Source: Choricystis sp. odSpoLacu1 (lineage: Eukaryota; Chlorophyta; Trebouxiophyceae). Taken from it: a stretch of 64,000 nt of DNA. Made by a program: the position numbers and the translations under genes. Under the pieces are notes generated by a model. That model was not told where the DNA came from. It made no database searches and saw only the letters and a program-made list of their open reading frames with translations. Where the stretch lies: the NCBI GenBank assembly GCA_958009055.1, contig OY253651.1:186001-250000 (forward strand), written 5' to 3'. Numbering within the stretch: the stretch's first letter is position 1; each line of letters begins with the position of its first letter. Below, piece by piece: positions 1 to 11,232 of this stretch.

Positions 1-160
1 GCTGGAATCCGCACGCCGGCTCCTCGGCGCCGGCGCGTGGACGCGCGTCGCGCCCGCGGGCGGCGCGGCCGCGCTCGACGGGCGCGACGGGTGCGTGGGT
101 CCGCCCGACGCGGACGCGCTGCACGCGAGGGTGGGGTACCCGCCGGCGAGGTATGTGTAG
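1..160 (+). CDS. C-terminal fragment of an unknown protein
   Basis: Reading from base 2, the sequence is open for 52 codons and ends at TAG (158-160). The peptide starts LESARRLLGAGAWTRV and ends YPPARYV, with ordinary composition (Leu, Trp, Asp, Tyr), unlike the Arg-only reading of the other frames. The 5' part lies outside the window, so the family cannot be named. It is convergent with the kinase gene that ends at 394. The 230 bases between the two stops hold A-rich and GA-rich runs and no gene. Frame and stop are read directly; that it is coding is inferred from composition. Confidence 0.5.
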   Translation, partial: LESARRLLGAGAWTRVAPAGGAAALDGRDGCVGPPDADALHARVGYPPARYV

Positions 161-393
161 AGGTTGGTTGTGGGGGTTGGACGGAACGAGAAGACGAGAG
201 AGAGAGAAAAAAAAACATCATCATCATTGCCCACCCGAGCACTTGTGTCAGAAAAATATGTTTTTCTTCACTGAATTGCTTGCACAGAGAAGTGTGAAAT
301 GTGCGTTCGCCGACCTGCCGTTGTCTCGCTGCAAAATAGGAGGGAGAAAAAAAACATTTTTTTCTTCACGGCCCCACCAACCCCCACCCTCTC

Positions 394-2119
394 TCACCGT
401 TTCTCCCGCCGAAACGCGGCCTCGATGTCGGCCAACCTGGCCGCAACCTGCGCAGCAGTCGGCCTCACCTCTGGATCCGCGTCCCAGCACGCCTCCGCCA
501 ACGCCACCAGCGGTGGCGGCGCGGCGGGGCGAGTCCACGCGGGGCGCAGCCCTCCGCCCGCGACGCGGGCTGCGACTTCGGCGGAGTGTAGGCGCAGGCC
601 GGCGTAGGGGGGGGACCCGTTCCACATCTCGCAGAGGAGGACGCCCAGGGCGTACACGTCGGAGGGCGGCCCCGCGACGCCGGCTGCGAGTTTTTCAGGG
701 GCCGCGTACGCGGGCGCCCCGACGCGGGCGCCGACGCGAGCGCCGGCGCCTGACGCGGACAGCGGGCGCGCGTGCCCAAAGTCTGCGACTTTGGCGACAA
801 ACCCTCTCCGATCCGCTCTGTGCGCCCGCAACAGCACGTTGGAGGGAGACACGTCGCCGTGCACGACACGGGCGGCGTGCAGGGCGTCCACGCCGCGCGC
901 GACCTCCTGCGCGGTGCGGAGGAGGGCTCTGTACGCGGCGCGCGCGCCGTGGCGGGAGGAGGGAGCGAAGGCGGCTCGGTCGAGCGCGCGGCGCAGGGTG
1001 CCCAGGTCGCACAGCTCCAGCACAGCCACCACAACAGCGTCGCCCGGGACGAGGGGGAGGGGGCCGACCCGGCCGTCGGCCAGGGCAGCGAGCAGGGGGC
1101 CGCGCCCGCGGAAGGAGGGGGGGGGCGCCCGAGGAGGAGCCGGAGGGGGCGATGGGGGTGGCGCGCCCTCTCCCGCCCGCCGACGCGGCGCGCGGAGCGG
1201 CGTGGGGGGAGCCAAAGCCTTCGTCCGACTTGAAGGAGGCGGCGGACGGGGGGCGGGGGGAGGGCGGGGAGGCGGGTAAAGGGGGTGGGAGCGCCGCTCC
1301 TGCCTCCGACGTGCGTGCGAGCGCCGCCCGCGCGGCCGCCAGGTCGGGCGACGCGGCCGCCGCCCTGTCCTCGCAGGCCGTTGAGCCTGCGACCACAGAC
1401 CAGGCGTAGGTCGCCACGACGTGGGGGTGGGCGACCGCGCGGCCGACGACGACTTCTCGGACAGCCGCGTCTAGAGACGCGGGGTCGGCCGCCCGCACGC
1501 GCGTCAGCTTCACCGCGACGGGGGCGCCTCTCCACGCGCCTCTGAAGCCGGCGCCACTGGCACCGGCGCCGAGGCGGCCGTGCAAGATGACGTCGTCGAG
1601 CGTGGCGGGGGGGCCAGGGCCGCCGAGCAGGGGGCGGAGGGAGGGGGGGAGGGGGGGTGGGGGCACACCCGCGCCATCATCGTCGCTGGTCAGGGATGAG
1701 ACGCCCGACACGGTGCGCGCGGAGGCGGTGAGAGCGGCGGGAGGAGGGGCGGCTGCTGCCCCCCCCCCCCCCCCCGCCGCGTCCAGGGAACAAGACAACG
1801 ACGCGGCCAGCGCGACAACATCTCCCACGTCCAGCGACTGGGTGCGGGCGGCTCGCGCGGCAATGGCTGACGGCGGTTCATCTGGCGGAGGCGTGCCCGC
1901 CAGGAGGAAGGGTGGGTCTGTGGGGGTGGCCGCGGCCGCGCAAAACGCGGCTGGCTTGGCCTTGGCGCGCAGCGCCGGGGGCGGCGGCGTCTCCACGTCG
2001 GCCGGCGCCGTCCTGGACGCGTCCCTGTGTGCCCGCCACGCTATGGCGCCCACCACCACGACCAGGGAGGCGACGGCGGCGGCCAGGCCGGACGCGAGGG
2101 CGGTGTCAAGCGGCGTCAT
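394..2119 (-). CDS. Membrane-anchored TKL-like protein kinase, frame break at a G9 run
   Basis: The start ATG at 2119 opens with a hydrophobic stretch (residues about 8-28, ASGLAAAVASLVVVVGAIAW), a likely signal anchor. A variable linker leads to a kinase domain. The glycine loop reads GRLGAGASGAGF and the ATP lysine lies in VAVKL. The catalytic loop is HGDVSPSNVLL (Gly in place of the usual Arg of HRD). DFG (VADFGHARP) and a P+1 motif YAAPEKL are present, and the C-lobe ends WDADPEVRPTAAQVAARL. The layout is that of plant tyrosine-kinase-like receptor kinases; the substrate is unknown. The N-lobe and C-lobe are in different frames, switching at the G run 1117-1125, so the protein of about 574 residues needs a one-base correction or carries a real break. 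No splice pair explains the shift. Confidence 0.7.
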
Positions 2120-2516
2120 TGGGGAGAGTTGTTTTTTTTTTTTTTCGCCTCAGGGTGGCGCCCTGCCTGGGAGCTGTCTGCGTCCCCCCGACTCCTGGAG
2201 TGACGCCCCTGTGTGTATTAGGATGAAGGAGGGTGTGGCATTGTGAGTCAGGCGGGCGCACTGGTCTGTGGGCGCGGCCCCCACGCACGCGCGCGTCCAT
2301 TGCCGCTCCATGGCTCCCATGGTGCGGGGCTCACCGGCCACACGCGCCAGCCGCCGGCTCCCAAAACACCAAAACACGCCTGCCATACATACACACACAC
2401 CTGTAGCAGGGAAAGGGGGGGGCGCGCCGCGAGCGTGGCGGCGCTAGGTTTGCGGCGCGAGAGTGGGGCCACCAAAAACATCGACCGCAGCCCACTCTTT
2501 TCTTTCTTTATTCACC
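2120..2516. other. Intergenic region between divergent kinase and RING genes
   Basis: The two genes point away from each other, so their promoters should share these roughly 400 bases. There is a T14 tract just upstream of the kinase ATG and a short CA run near 2391-2400. I see no TATA box I would defend and no coding exon. Confidence 0.4.
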
Positions 2517-3395
2517 ATGGGCGCCCCACCCCTGCCCCAACCGGCTCACGAGGTGGGTGAGACGCAGGCAGACAGCGTGCGGGTGGCAGGGGGGGGGGGC
2601 AGCACAGCACGGGGCCGCGCCGCGCTGCGTGCGCACCAGCAATGGTTGGTCTGCCGCTTTTTTCGGAGGGCGGGGCGGCGGCCGCACACGCCCGCCTCCC
2701 CTGGCGGGAACACGCACGGGCCGCCTCTGGTGCACAGCCGCACACCAGGCGGCGTCGTGCCGCGCGCCCCCCGCGCGGGCAAGGAGCCGGAGAGCCCCTC
2801 ACCCTCACTCCCCCCCCACCCCCCCCCCCCACACACACAGCACACCGACGACCTGGCCCTGGCCAAAGCCATCCAGGAGCAGGAGCGCGTCCTCATGCTG
2901 CTGGCCACGTCGGGCGGCGGCGGCGGCGGCGGTGCGTTCGCTGGTCCCGCCGGTCGCGCCCCCACCGCCGACGGCGCCGCCTTCTACGACGACGAAGCCT
3001 TCGCCCGCGCCCTGCAAGCGGAGGAGGACCAGGCGAGGTGGATGGCGTTGGCAGGCGTGGGGCCGGCTGGCGTCGACGACAACACTGAGGAAGACGGGAC
3101 AGAGGGCATGACGTACGAACAACTGTCCACCCTCACAGACGCGGTCGGCGCCGTCCCGCGCGCCGCCTCGGATGCAGCCCGCGCGAGGGTCACAGCCACC
3201 CGCTACCGCAGCGGCGGGGATGGTGGTGGTGGTGGAGGGCAGGAGGAGGAGCAGTGCGCGGTGTGCCGGGTGGAGCTGGCCGACGGAGACGCCGTGTCCG
3301 CCCTGCCCTGCGGCCACGCCTACCACCCAGACTGCATCGCGGCGTGGTTGGACAGGAGCAAGAACTGCCCCGTGTGCGGGCGGGAGCTGGGGTGA
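2517..3395 (+). CDS. RING-H2 finger protein (putative E3 ubiquitin ligase)
   Basis: Two exons, 2517-2552 and 2841-3395, encode 196 residues. The intron starts GTGGGTGAG and ends CACACACACAG. Its 288 bases are divisible by three and lack a stop in this frame, so it looks like coding sequence. The ATG sits in CACCATGG. The mature protein starts MGAPPLPQPAHE then HTDDLALAKAIQEQE. Two acidic Leu/Ala helices (DDLALAKAIQEQE and DDEAFARALQAEED) resemble ubiquitin-interacting motifs. The C-terminal RING has the C-x2-C ... C-x-H-x2-H-x2-C ... C-x2-C pattern: QCAVCRVEL, PCGHAYHPDC, NCPVC. RING-H2 domains recruit E2 enzymes. The target is unknown. Confidence 0.85.
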   Translation: MGAPPLPQPAHEVGETQADSVRVAGGGGSTARGRAALRAHQQWLVCRFFRRAGRRPHTPASPGGNTHGPPLVHSRTPGGVVPRAPRAGKEPESPSPSLPPHPPPPHTQHTDDLALAKAIQEQERVLMLLATSGGGGGGGAFAGPAGRAPTADGAAFYDDEAFARALQAEEDQARWMALAGVGPAGVDDNTEEDGTEGMTYEQLSTLTDAVGAVPRAASDAARARVTATRYRSGGDGGGGGGQEEEQCAVCRVELADGDAVSALPCGHAYHPDCIAAWLDRSKNCPVCGRELG

Positions 3396-3724
3396 AACTT
3401 CTTTAAACAGTTGTGTGTTGTACAACACAAAAAGGTTTTTTTTCGTCCGTCGTGCGCGGGGGGGCCGCGCGGGCGCCTCCTATCGACTACAAGGAGGAAT
3501 GCGTGCCGGTGGAGGCCGAATTTGATGAGTTTAGCCGGGTGGCGACCGTGTAAAAAGCAGAGAGACGGGTGTGTGAAGACGAGCGAGCGGCGACCAGCCA
3601 CACTCTTTGGCCGGCGCTTTTCTCCGCTCATTCCCCAGCCCGGAGACGGCGGCGCGGCCTCCCCTCCGCCCCGCGTGACTGTGCGTGTGTGTGTCCACCA
3701 CACCCCACACACACACCGCAGACC
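3396..3724. other. Intergenic region, tail-to-head
   Basis: These 329 bases lie between the RING stop and the next ATG. They contain a T8 tract after the stop (3437-3444) and GT/CA-rich sequence (3683-3718) just before the next start. No exon or RNA gene was recognised. Confidence 0.35.
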
Positions 3725-5401
3725 ATGCCGCCCCGCCGCCGCGACAAGACGCCCGGCGGCGACGTGTCCGACACGGCCGCGTCCCCCGCCCCGCCACGCC
3801 GCACGCGCCCGCGCACAGGGGGCGCGCCCACACCCCCCGCCGCGTCACCTGCCGCGCAGGGCGGCGTGTCGGCCCCGCCCGCGCGGCCGCCGAGGCCGGC
3901 CATCGAGGTCCTGGACTATGACTCGCTGGGGGCTGTGCTGGGCGCGCTGCCTGCTGCCGACGCCACCGGGCCCGCCCCGCTGGCGTGTGGCGCGTTCAGG
4001 GACGCGTTAAAGTTGACAGGTGGGCGGATGTGTGGGGGGGCAAACGAGGCGGGGAGGAGGAGAGGAGGAGGGAGGGCGGGCAAGCAATGGGAGGCGACAG
4101 CGACGACCAAACGCCCGACCGCTCGCGCTGCGCTGGCCACCCGACCATCACAACACACGCATCACCACCCCACACTCAGGCGACATCTACGCCCGCCTCT
4201 CCATCGACACCCGGTCCGCCCCCCCGGGCGGCGCCTCCATGCTGGCAGACTGGGTCGCCCCGCGCTCCCGCCACGCGCGCGACCTCACCCTCGTCCTGCC
4301 CCCGGGGCGCGCCCCCGCCCCGTCCGCCCGCGCGACCGCGGTCGCCCTGGCTGCTGTGGCGCCCACTCTACAGTCTGCGACTGTGGAGTGGAGGTATGGG
4401 GCGGGCGGCAGAATGCGGGCCGCGCGCGCGCCTGCAGTGGCACCACCCCCTGGCCTGGCGGCTGCCACCCGCCTCATCTCCCTCACGCTGGACGCCGAAT
4501 CATTCGACGAGGGTCTGTCGACCTGTATCGGGGGACTGACGTCGCTCACGTCTCTCCAAGTGCTGGGGGACCTTCCGCCCCCGCCCCCCCCGCCCGCCGC
4601 CCCCCCCCCTCCCCCTCCACCTCCTCTCCCTCACCCGCCTGGCCTCCCTCACCCTCACCAACCCGGGGCGCCTGCTCGTCCCCCCCGTTGTGGGCGAGTT
4701 GGTGGGTCTGACATCGCTGACGGTGCGGGGGGCGGCCGCGCTCGCGTTCCACCACGCCGCGTTTGCACGTGGCGCGCCCGCGGCCGCCACCCTCGCCTCC
4801 GTCACCCTCGCCGACTGCGGCCTGCACACGCTGCCGCCCGCGTTGACGTGTTTGCCGGGACTGACTCACCTCGATGTTTCAGGCAACTGTCTTACCTCTG
4901 TGCCTCCCTTGCTGGCCGCCACGTCGCGCCGCTTGGCCTCCCTCACCCTGGCCCGCAACGACGTCGCTCGCCTTCCTCTCGCATTGACGAGGCTGGGGGC
5001 ATTAACCTGGTTGGACTTGTCGGACAACCCGAGGCTGCAGGTGGGTGGCGCGGACAGTGCTGCGGCGGCCGCCGCGGCCGCCGCGGCCGCCGCTGCCCCA
5101 CGCGGCGCCCTGCCGCACGATGAACCCGCCCCCCCCGCGCGCGGGCCCCCTCTTCGCCCTTCGCCGCGAAGTCGCCCTCGCCCAGCTGCTGGCGGCGCTG
5201 CCCCGCCTCGCTGCCTTGGACCTGCGCACCCCCTCGTCTCCCGACCCCAAGCGCTGGTCGCGCGCGTCCCTGGACCAGTTGCGCCTGGTGGCGGGGTGCG
5301 GCAAAGCCGGCCGCGGTGGCGGCGCGTGGAGGGGGCGACTGCTGCTGCCGCCTGCCGCGGGGAGAGGGCCTCGCAAGCGCGGTGCTGCGGGCGGCGCGTG
5401 A
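3725..5401 (+). CDS. F-box-like, leucine-rich-repeat protein with two frame breaks in C runs
   Basis: Exon 1 is 3725-4019 and exon 2 starts at 4180; the join AAGTTGACAG/GCGACATC keeps phase and gives KLTGDIYARL. A basic Pro-rich N-terminus is followed by an F-box-like segment (IEVLDYDSLGAVLGALPAAD, then LACGAFRDAL). Leucine-rich repeats follow, for example LTSLTSLQVL, LTRLASLTLTN, LPGLTHLDVSGNCLTSVP and LGALTWLDLSDNPRLQ. The frame changes at C10 (4600-4609) and again near C8 (5129-5136). The likely end is the TGA at 5399-5401, after VALAQLLAALPRLAALDL. A GCGGCC-rich poly-Ala stretch lies at 5060-5098. F-box/LRR proteins select substrates for SCF ubiquitin ligases; here the F-box is weak, so that role is inferred. 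Length is about 505 residues if both breaks are sequence errors. Confidence 0.6.
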
Positions 5402-5576
5402 GTAAAGCGTTGTTTGTTTTCAGTTTCATGACTGTGCTTCCCCCCACAGATCCGATGTTTATGCCTGTGTGTAAAATGACTGCAAGCCTGCGCGCACTTG
5501 TGTTTGCTTTCGGAAGAGAGAGAGGAGAGAAAGAGTGCAGAGAAAAAACAAAACAGAACTCCCCCCTCAAGTCGCA

Positions 5577-6096
5577 ATGGTGCGCCTCAAGTCGCGCTAC
5601 CTCGTCCTCCGCCTAGTCTTCAAAGACGGCCGCCCCACGGTCGAACCCTCCACCGAGGCGGCCCTGGGGGCTGCGCTGAAGACCGCGCTGGCCTCCGCAT
5701 TTGGAGACGTGGGCGCTGCCGCGGCGGCCAGCGGCGCGGTTTCGGTGCGCTGGCTGGACCCCGTGGCCGGGGTGGCGGTGGTGCGGTGCGGCCGGGAGGG
5801 TGTGACACAGGTGAGCGGGAGGGTGTGGGGGGGAGGTAGGGAATGACGGCGCTGGCCAAAAACTGGCCTCTCACCTCCCCACCTCGCCAAACCCACAGCT
5901 CCACGCCGTCGTCGCCCTCCTAACCGACCTGTGCCACCGAGCCGTCGTCGTGCACACGGTGCGCGTGTGTGGACGCGTGTGCACGGCGCGGCGCGCGGCG
6001 CGCGCGGTGGCTGCAGCGCTGCCTCCGCCTGCAAGCAAGGCAGCAGCCAAGGCCAGTGCAGAGGCGGCGGCCCGGTTGGATGTGCTGAACGTGTGA
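5577..6096 (+). CDS. POP5: RNase P/MRP protein subunit POP5
   Basis: Exons 5577-5810 and 5899-6096 join in phase 0 and encode 143 residues. The start MVRLKSRYLVLRLVF is the family signature (human begins MVRFKHRYLL). The second signature GAVSVRWLDPVAGVAVVRC matches the conserved region containing the buried strand. After the intron, HRAVVVHTVRVCGRVCTARR matches the strand and helix near the end of the domain. POP5 is a small protein of nuclear RNase P and RNase MRP and helps hold the catalytic RNA for tRNA 5' processing and rRNA processing. Length fits the family (about 140-165). The intron (88 bases) has donor GTGAGC and acceptor CCACAG. Confidence 0.9.
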
Positions 6097-6214
6097 GAGA
6101 GAGTAGATAGAGTTTTGTTTTTTTGTAGGTCAGAAAGAAAACGGCAGTTAAAAAAACCCGAGAGCCACACTGTTTCCCTCTCACACTCTCTCTTCCTTCC
6201 CCACACCTCTCATC

Positions 6215-7895
6215 ATGCCACCCCCCACCTCCGCCACGCCGTCCGGGGCGACGCCGCCCCCGCCCCCCCTGATGGCGCGCGTGCTGTCGGTGGACGCTGT
6301 GGGGGGTGGGGGTGTGGCTGGCGGCGGCGCTGCGCGCGGCGAGCGCGGCGCGCTGCCCCTGCTGGCCCGGGTGGATGTGGAGGGCGAGGCGAGTTGCGTG
6401 GTGTGGCGACAGAGCTAGGGAGAGACTAGGGCAGGGAGGAAGCCATTCCTGTCGGGTGCAGCGGGCACCGGGCCGCCCGCTGCCTCGGGAGTCGATACCA
6501 ACGCCCGAGGAGGCAAACAGACCCTCCCACCTTTCGCCCCCTCCCCTTCCTCCCCGCCAGCCCTCCTCCCCCGCCGCCTTCACACTCACGCTGTCCCCCC
6601 CCACCGACCCGGCCGTCGTGCTGTCCACCCGGGTCGATGCTGCGACTCACGCTGCTCTCGCGGCGCGCCAGGGCGTGCGCGGCGGCTTCCCGGACTTTGG
6701 CGGCGCGTTGGCGGCCCTGCTGGTCAGCTGCGATGGTGGGGGCGAAGGCAAGGGATCTTCTGCTACTCGCCCTCGCCGGGCGGTGTTGACAGCGCCCGTG
6801 AATGCAAGCGCGAGCGCCCCTCCCGTGCTGCGTGTCGTCGAAGCCGGAGAGTTTTGCGACGCCACCCTCCTTTCCCTCCCCCTCACCCGAGCCACCGGGG
6901 ACAAGCTGGCGGCCGTGCTGGTGCTGCGCCTGGCTGAAGCTCGGCGGGACGCCGGCGTGGAACGTGCTTCGCGTGCCGCGGTGCGCGGTGCCGAGGGTGC
7001 GGCGCGCGTCGCAGCTGCCGCCGCGGCCGACGAGCGGCGCGCGCGCACTGCGGCCGAGGCTGCCGCCTCCCGGGCCGCAGACGCAGCCGAAGCTGCCGTG
7101 GCCCGCGCCGCCCGCGACGCGGCCGCCGAGCGGGACGCGGACGGGGCGGCGGTGCGCGCCACGCTCGCTCGAGAGCGGTCGGCCCTCGCAGCCGCGCGCG
7201 CAGACGCTGACGCCGCCCGGCTCGCTGCCTCCAGCGCGCGCGCGGACGCGGCCACCCTGCGCGACGCAGTGCGGGCGGGGGACAGGCGGATCGCGGCGGC
7301 AGAGGCGGCGGCAGAGCGTGCGCGGGGGGAGGCAGAGGAGGCGAACGCACAGGTCGCGTCTGCGCGCGCGGCCGCTGACGCGGCGGTTGCGCGCGCTGAC
7401 GCCTCTGACGCCGCTCGCATCAAAGCAGAAGCCGCCGTCGCAACCTACGAGGCCAGCTACAAGTCCGTGTGCGCTGAGCTGGATGAAACACGGGCCCTGT
7501 GCCGCCGGCGCGCGGCGCTCGTGCGGGCGCAGGAGGCCGCCCTGGCCCGCGCCGACTCCGCCGCTGCAGCCGCGGCCGCGGAAGCAGGCGCCGCCCGGGT
7601 GGATGCGTCGACCGCGGTGGAAGGGGAGGCGGCCGCCAAAGCCGCGCTGGCGACCTCGGACGCGACGCTGCGCTGGCTCGGCAAGTGGGTTGGCGGCGGC
7701 GCCGGAGACGCACGCCCGCCGCCCACCGACACCATCAAAGCTGTGCGCGGCGGTGGTGGTGGTGTCGAGGGTCACCGCGACTGCGTGGCGTGCGCTACGC
7801 CGCCGTCCAAGCAGGGCGGCGTGGCGGCCGCGCGCGCGGCGGTCGCGCGCCGCGGCGGCGCGCGCGGCTGCGGAGCGGTTGTGACGTATTTTTGA
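6215..7895 (+). CDS. SAS6: Centriole assembly protein SAS-6
   Basis: Exon 1 starts at 6215 (MPPPTSATPSG) and carries the first strands (ALPLLARVDVEGEA). Exon 2 starts at 6561 after CGCCAG. The donor is uncertain: GT at 6398 or 6401, both phase 0 and both non-consensus. The PISA head domain is recognisable in FTLTLSPPTDPAVVLSTRVD, GGFPDFGGALAALLVSC (family: VDFxxFPxxFIxLLxxC) and LRVVEAGEFCDATLLSL (family: LxLVExNxFKxLTHLSL). A long Ala/Arg/Glu coiled coil of about 250 residues follows, then a Gly-rich tail. SAS-6 dimers form the nine-fold cartwheel that templates centrioles and basal bodies. The coiled coil is unusually alanine-rich, probably from base composition. The C-terminal 60 residues are doubtful because a GGT-repeat lies at 7751-7762. 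Confidence 0.75.
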
Positions 7896-8083
7896 GAGAG
7901 TAGGGTGTGCGTGTTTTCACGATGCGACGGGTCGTTTTTTGTGTGTTGTTCCACCTTGCACGGGGGGGGTTAGGGGGGGGGTAACGCAGTTTTTTTTTGT
8001 GGGTGGGACACGCAGAGGCGCCACCCCAAAACGAAATGAAAAAAAGCAAAAAAAGGCTCCTTTTTTTGCGAAAAGCAGAAAAC
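7896..8083. other. Gap between convergent SAS-6 and propeller genes
   Basis: The SAS-6 side has the common 3' pattern GAGAGAG, then GTGTGCGTG, then a T run (7935-7940). Further on are G7-G8 runs and T/A tracts leading into the CA microsatellite. No gene was seen. Confidence 0.4.
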
Positions 8084-8420
<337 letters not shown>

Positions 8421-8426
8421 TCTCTC

Positions 8427-10173
8427 TCACGTCCTCTTGGGCGCGGGCGCCGGCCCGGGCGCCGCCGCGTCCGGTGGCGCGGGCGCGGCCGCGACCGCCG
8501 CGCCGCGCGGCGTGCCGGCCGCGCACGCTTCGCACCGCTTGACAATGACCTCCGCGGCGCCAGAGTCGTCCACCAGGGCAGAGGAGGCGGCAACGACGGG
8601 GACACCGTCAGGCGTCAAAGTCACGGCGGGCGCCTGGAAAAAGTCGTCATAGGCGGGTCTCGCCCGCCCCCCGCCAAACAGGCCCCCCCACGACGTCCAG
8701 GCACCGTCCGCCAGGCGCAGCACGTAGGGTCCGCCCGGCCCTCCATCAAACGCCATGACCAGGGCGCCGTCGGGGGCGGCGGCCAGGGAGGAGATGAGGA
8801 CGGACGCATCAGGCGATGGCGACGGCACGCCCTTTGATTCAGCAAACTGGGGCCGCCACGTCCGGTTGCCGCCACTCCCCCCCGGCGCGCAGGCCAACAC
8901 GTTGTGGGGCAGCTTCTTGTTGCGCAGGGGGTCTTGCTCGACGTAGGGGTTGGTGGCGACGTAGATGGTGCCGCCCCGCGTGACCGCGACTGGATTCACC
9001 AGCTGCCCTGCCGGGTCGGGCAGGCTGCCGCCACACGCGTCGCGCCACGGCTTGTCCTTGTCGCGGGAGGCGGCAGCGTCGGCACGTTGCTTGGCGCCAC
9101 TTTTAGCGCCCTTCTTGGCGCCCTTCTTGGCGCCCTTCATGGGGGCGGGCGTGCCGGCCGTCGCCGACGCGCCGCCCCCGCGCACCGCGCTCGAGTTGGT
9201 CACCTCCTTCCACTTGACGTACACCTTGCTGGTGGAAGCATCCGTGTACACGACGGCCAGGACGCCGCCCCCGGCTGCCGCCCGCACCTTGGCCGCGGTG
9301 GCGGAGGGGGCAGGGGCGTCGAGGTCGACCCATTCTAGTGGTGGGCCGCCACTCGCCCCCGCGCCCGCGTCCAGCCGGGACACAGTCACGCCAGACCCAC
9401 GGTCCGCAAACGCGGTGGCCAGGTAGACGTCGGCGCCGTCCACTGCCAGGGCGGCGTCGCGGGGGGGGGGGGGGACCATCGTCAAACGCGGTGTCGTTGT
9501 CGCCAGCGGGCGCGGCCGCCGCTTTCTTGTCCTTTCTGGCGGCCGGTGCGGGCGCGGGCGCTTGGGGCGGCTTCACTCTTCCCACCAATGCCCACGCCGC
9601 CTTGGGCCCGCCCGCCGAGGTTCGGTACACGGCGGGCAGGGGGGGGGCACCCCACCCCGCGTCTCTCGGAGGGTCCCCCCCAAAGGCAGCGTACACAGTG
9701 CCGTCTGCGCCCGCCACCAGGGACGCCAGCTCGCCTCCAGGCGGTGGGTCCAGGGGGGAGGCAGCGTCCGCCCAGGCGCCGCCGTCGAGACGCAGCAGGC
9801 GCACGCGGCCGCCGCCGCCCGGCGGGATGACGGCCAGCAGGGGGGCGCCATCCCGGCCGCCCGCTGCCAGCGAGAACAGGGACGGCAGCGTTGTGTTGAG
9901 GCGGCCGCCCGCGGCGGTCCAGTTGGAGGGTGTGGTGGGGGGTGGCGGCAGCCCGCCGGGAGGGCGGTCGGCGGATTCCGCCTTGCGCGCCGCGTCCGCA
10001 GCCTCGGCAGCCGCGACAGCCGTGGCTACAGGTGTGGGCAATGGGTCCAGGGACACGTCGGGCGGCAGGAAGGGGAGGGGCGGGGCGGGAGGGGGGGCGG
10101 GCGGGGCGCGGGCTGCGGCGAGCGAGGCGCAAGCCAGTGCGACCAGCGCGAGCGCCGCGTCGGCGCGCGGCAT
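8427..10173 (-). CDS. Secreted or luminal beta-propeller-like protein, frame break at a G14 run
   Basis: The ATG at 10173 opens a clear signal peptide (MPRADAALALVALACASLAA). The chain has repeated short strands typical of a propeller or sialidase-like fold: GTVYAAFGGDPP, ADVYLATAFADRGSG, GTIYVATNPYVEQD and DGVPVVAASSALVDDSG, each near a Gly/Asp turn. Asn-x-Ser/Thr sites occur (NWTA, NTTL, NRTW). A basic repeat GAKKGAKKGAKSGAK interrupts the middle. The halves read in different frames and join at G14 (9461-9474); repairing it gives about 581 residues and DTAFDDGPPPP followed by RDAALAVDGADVYL. I do not recognise the family. Export is inferred from the signal peptide; no membrane helix follows. 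Confidence 0.65.
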
Positions 10174-10383
10174 GGCGGGAGTTGGGAGAGGGGGGTGGGG
10201 TGTGTGTGGCGTGGTCTCGTGTGCACGTGGGCGCGTGCCGGGGCGTGTGCAGTGCGCCGCGCGGAGAGGGGGACGGCACCAATGCGTCGGAATGGACTGG
10301 CCGACCAAAAAAAACAAGCGACGGAGGCCCCAAAAAAAAGGGCGCACCGTCCTCCACACACGCTGACGCAAACTGACTGCAGC

Positions 10384-10428
<45 letters not shown>

Positions 10429-11232
10429 CACACGCCACACACACGCCACACGCCACACGCCACACACACGCTTTCTTTCCCAGTGCTTGCTTTTGTTGTG
10501 TTGAACGCGGGTTTGAAAACAAGGGTGGCCCACCCAAAAAAAACGAAACCACAGGCACACGCGTCGTCACCGTGCCCCCCCCCCTCCCTGTGTCGCCACA
10601 GAGCGGTTTGCCGCAGGGCAAAGTCGCGGTCGACACTCCTTAGGGTCACGGCGCGCTTTCTTCATCTTCGTTTTCCCGACAGTGGGGGGGAGCGTGGTGT
10701 GTGTTCGGTGGTGAGAAGGAAACAGGGGGGGGGGGGGATGGGAAAAGCAAACAGCCTCGGTGGGCGTATGTGAGTGTGCAAGGGACGTTTCGAAAACGCG
10801 GTCCGCGATCCACGAGACGACGGTGAAGGGGGGGCGGCACAGGCCTCCACAGAGGAGTCGTGGCAGACACCTGGGGAGGGGGGGGGGGGGGTTCCCCCCC
10901 CCGGTGTGCCAGACTGTGTGAGTGGGTTTTAGAAAATCCTTCGCCGCCGTCGCGGAAAAGCAGGGCCGCGTTGTGTGCGTGTCAAAAAAGTTGGGTGGGA
11001 GGGACGTGAGAATCGAAGGTGTGGGGGAAACAAGGGGTGTCAGAAAAAAGGATGTCGGAAAAAAAAAAAAAAAGGCTCGAATCGAGAGTGAGCTGGTGTC
11101 ACGCAAAAAACAGGTGAAGACGAGACACGCACAGCACGACGTGGACGGGTTGTGGATGGGGATGGGATCGGACTTTTGGGGTGTGTGGAAACAAGGGGGT
11201 TGTATCCAACCCCCCCTCTCTCCTCTCTCCTC
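10174..11232. other. Intergenic region, about 1.06 kb
   Basis: It lies between the 5' end of the propeller gene and the 3' end of the homeodomain gene, both on the minus strand. It holds a CA array (10386-10470) that turns into CACGC-CACAC units, several G runs of 10-14 (10727-10737, 10877-10890) and an A15 tract (11058-11072). All open frames here are low-complexity. I see no supported gene. Confidence 0.45.
10386..10470. repeat. CA microsatellite with ACGCCACAC units
   Basis: About 40 bases of pure CA are followed by five copies of a CGCCACAC-type unit. It sits about 210 bases upstream of the propeller gene's start codon, so it may lie in its promoter or 5' leader. Confidence 0.9.

Noticed and set aside
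2641..3088. Second + strand ORF through the RING gene intron
   Set aside because: It conflicts with the RING-H2 frame, which has all zinc ligands, and consists mainly of Arg/His from CA and CCG runs.
6426..7775. Long minus-strand ORFs opposite SAS-6 and similar antisense ORFs elsewhere
   Set aside because: High G+C with GCN-rich codons removes stops in other frames. The antisense readings are Arg/Gly/Pro-rich with no domain.
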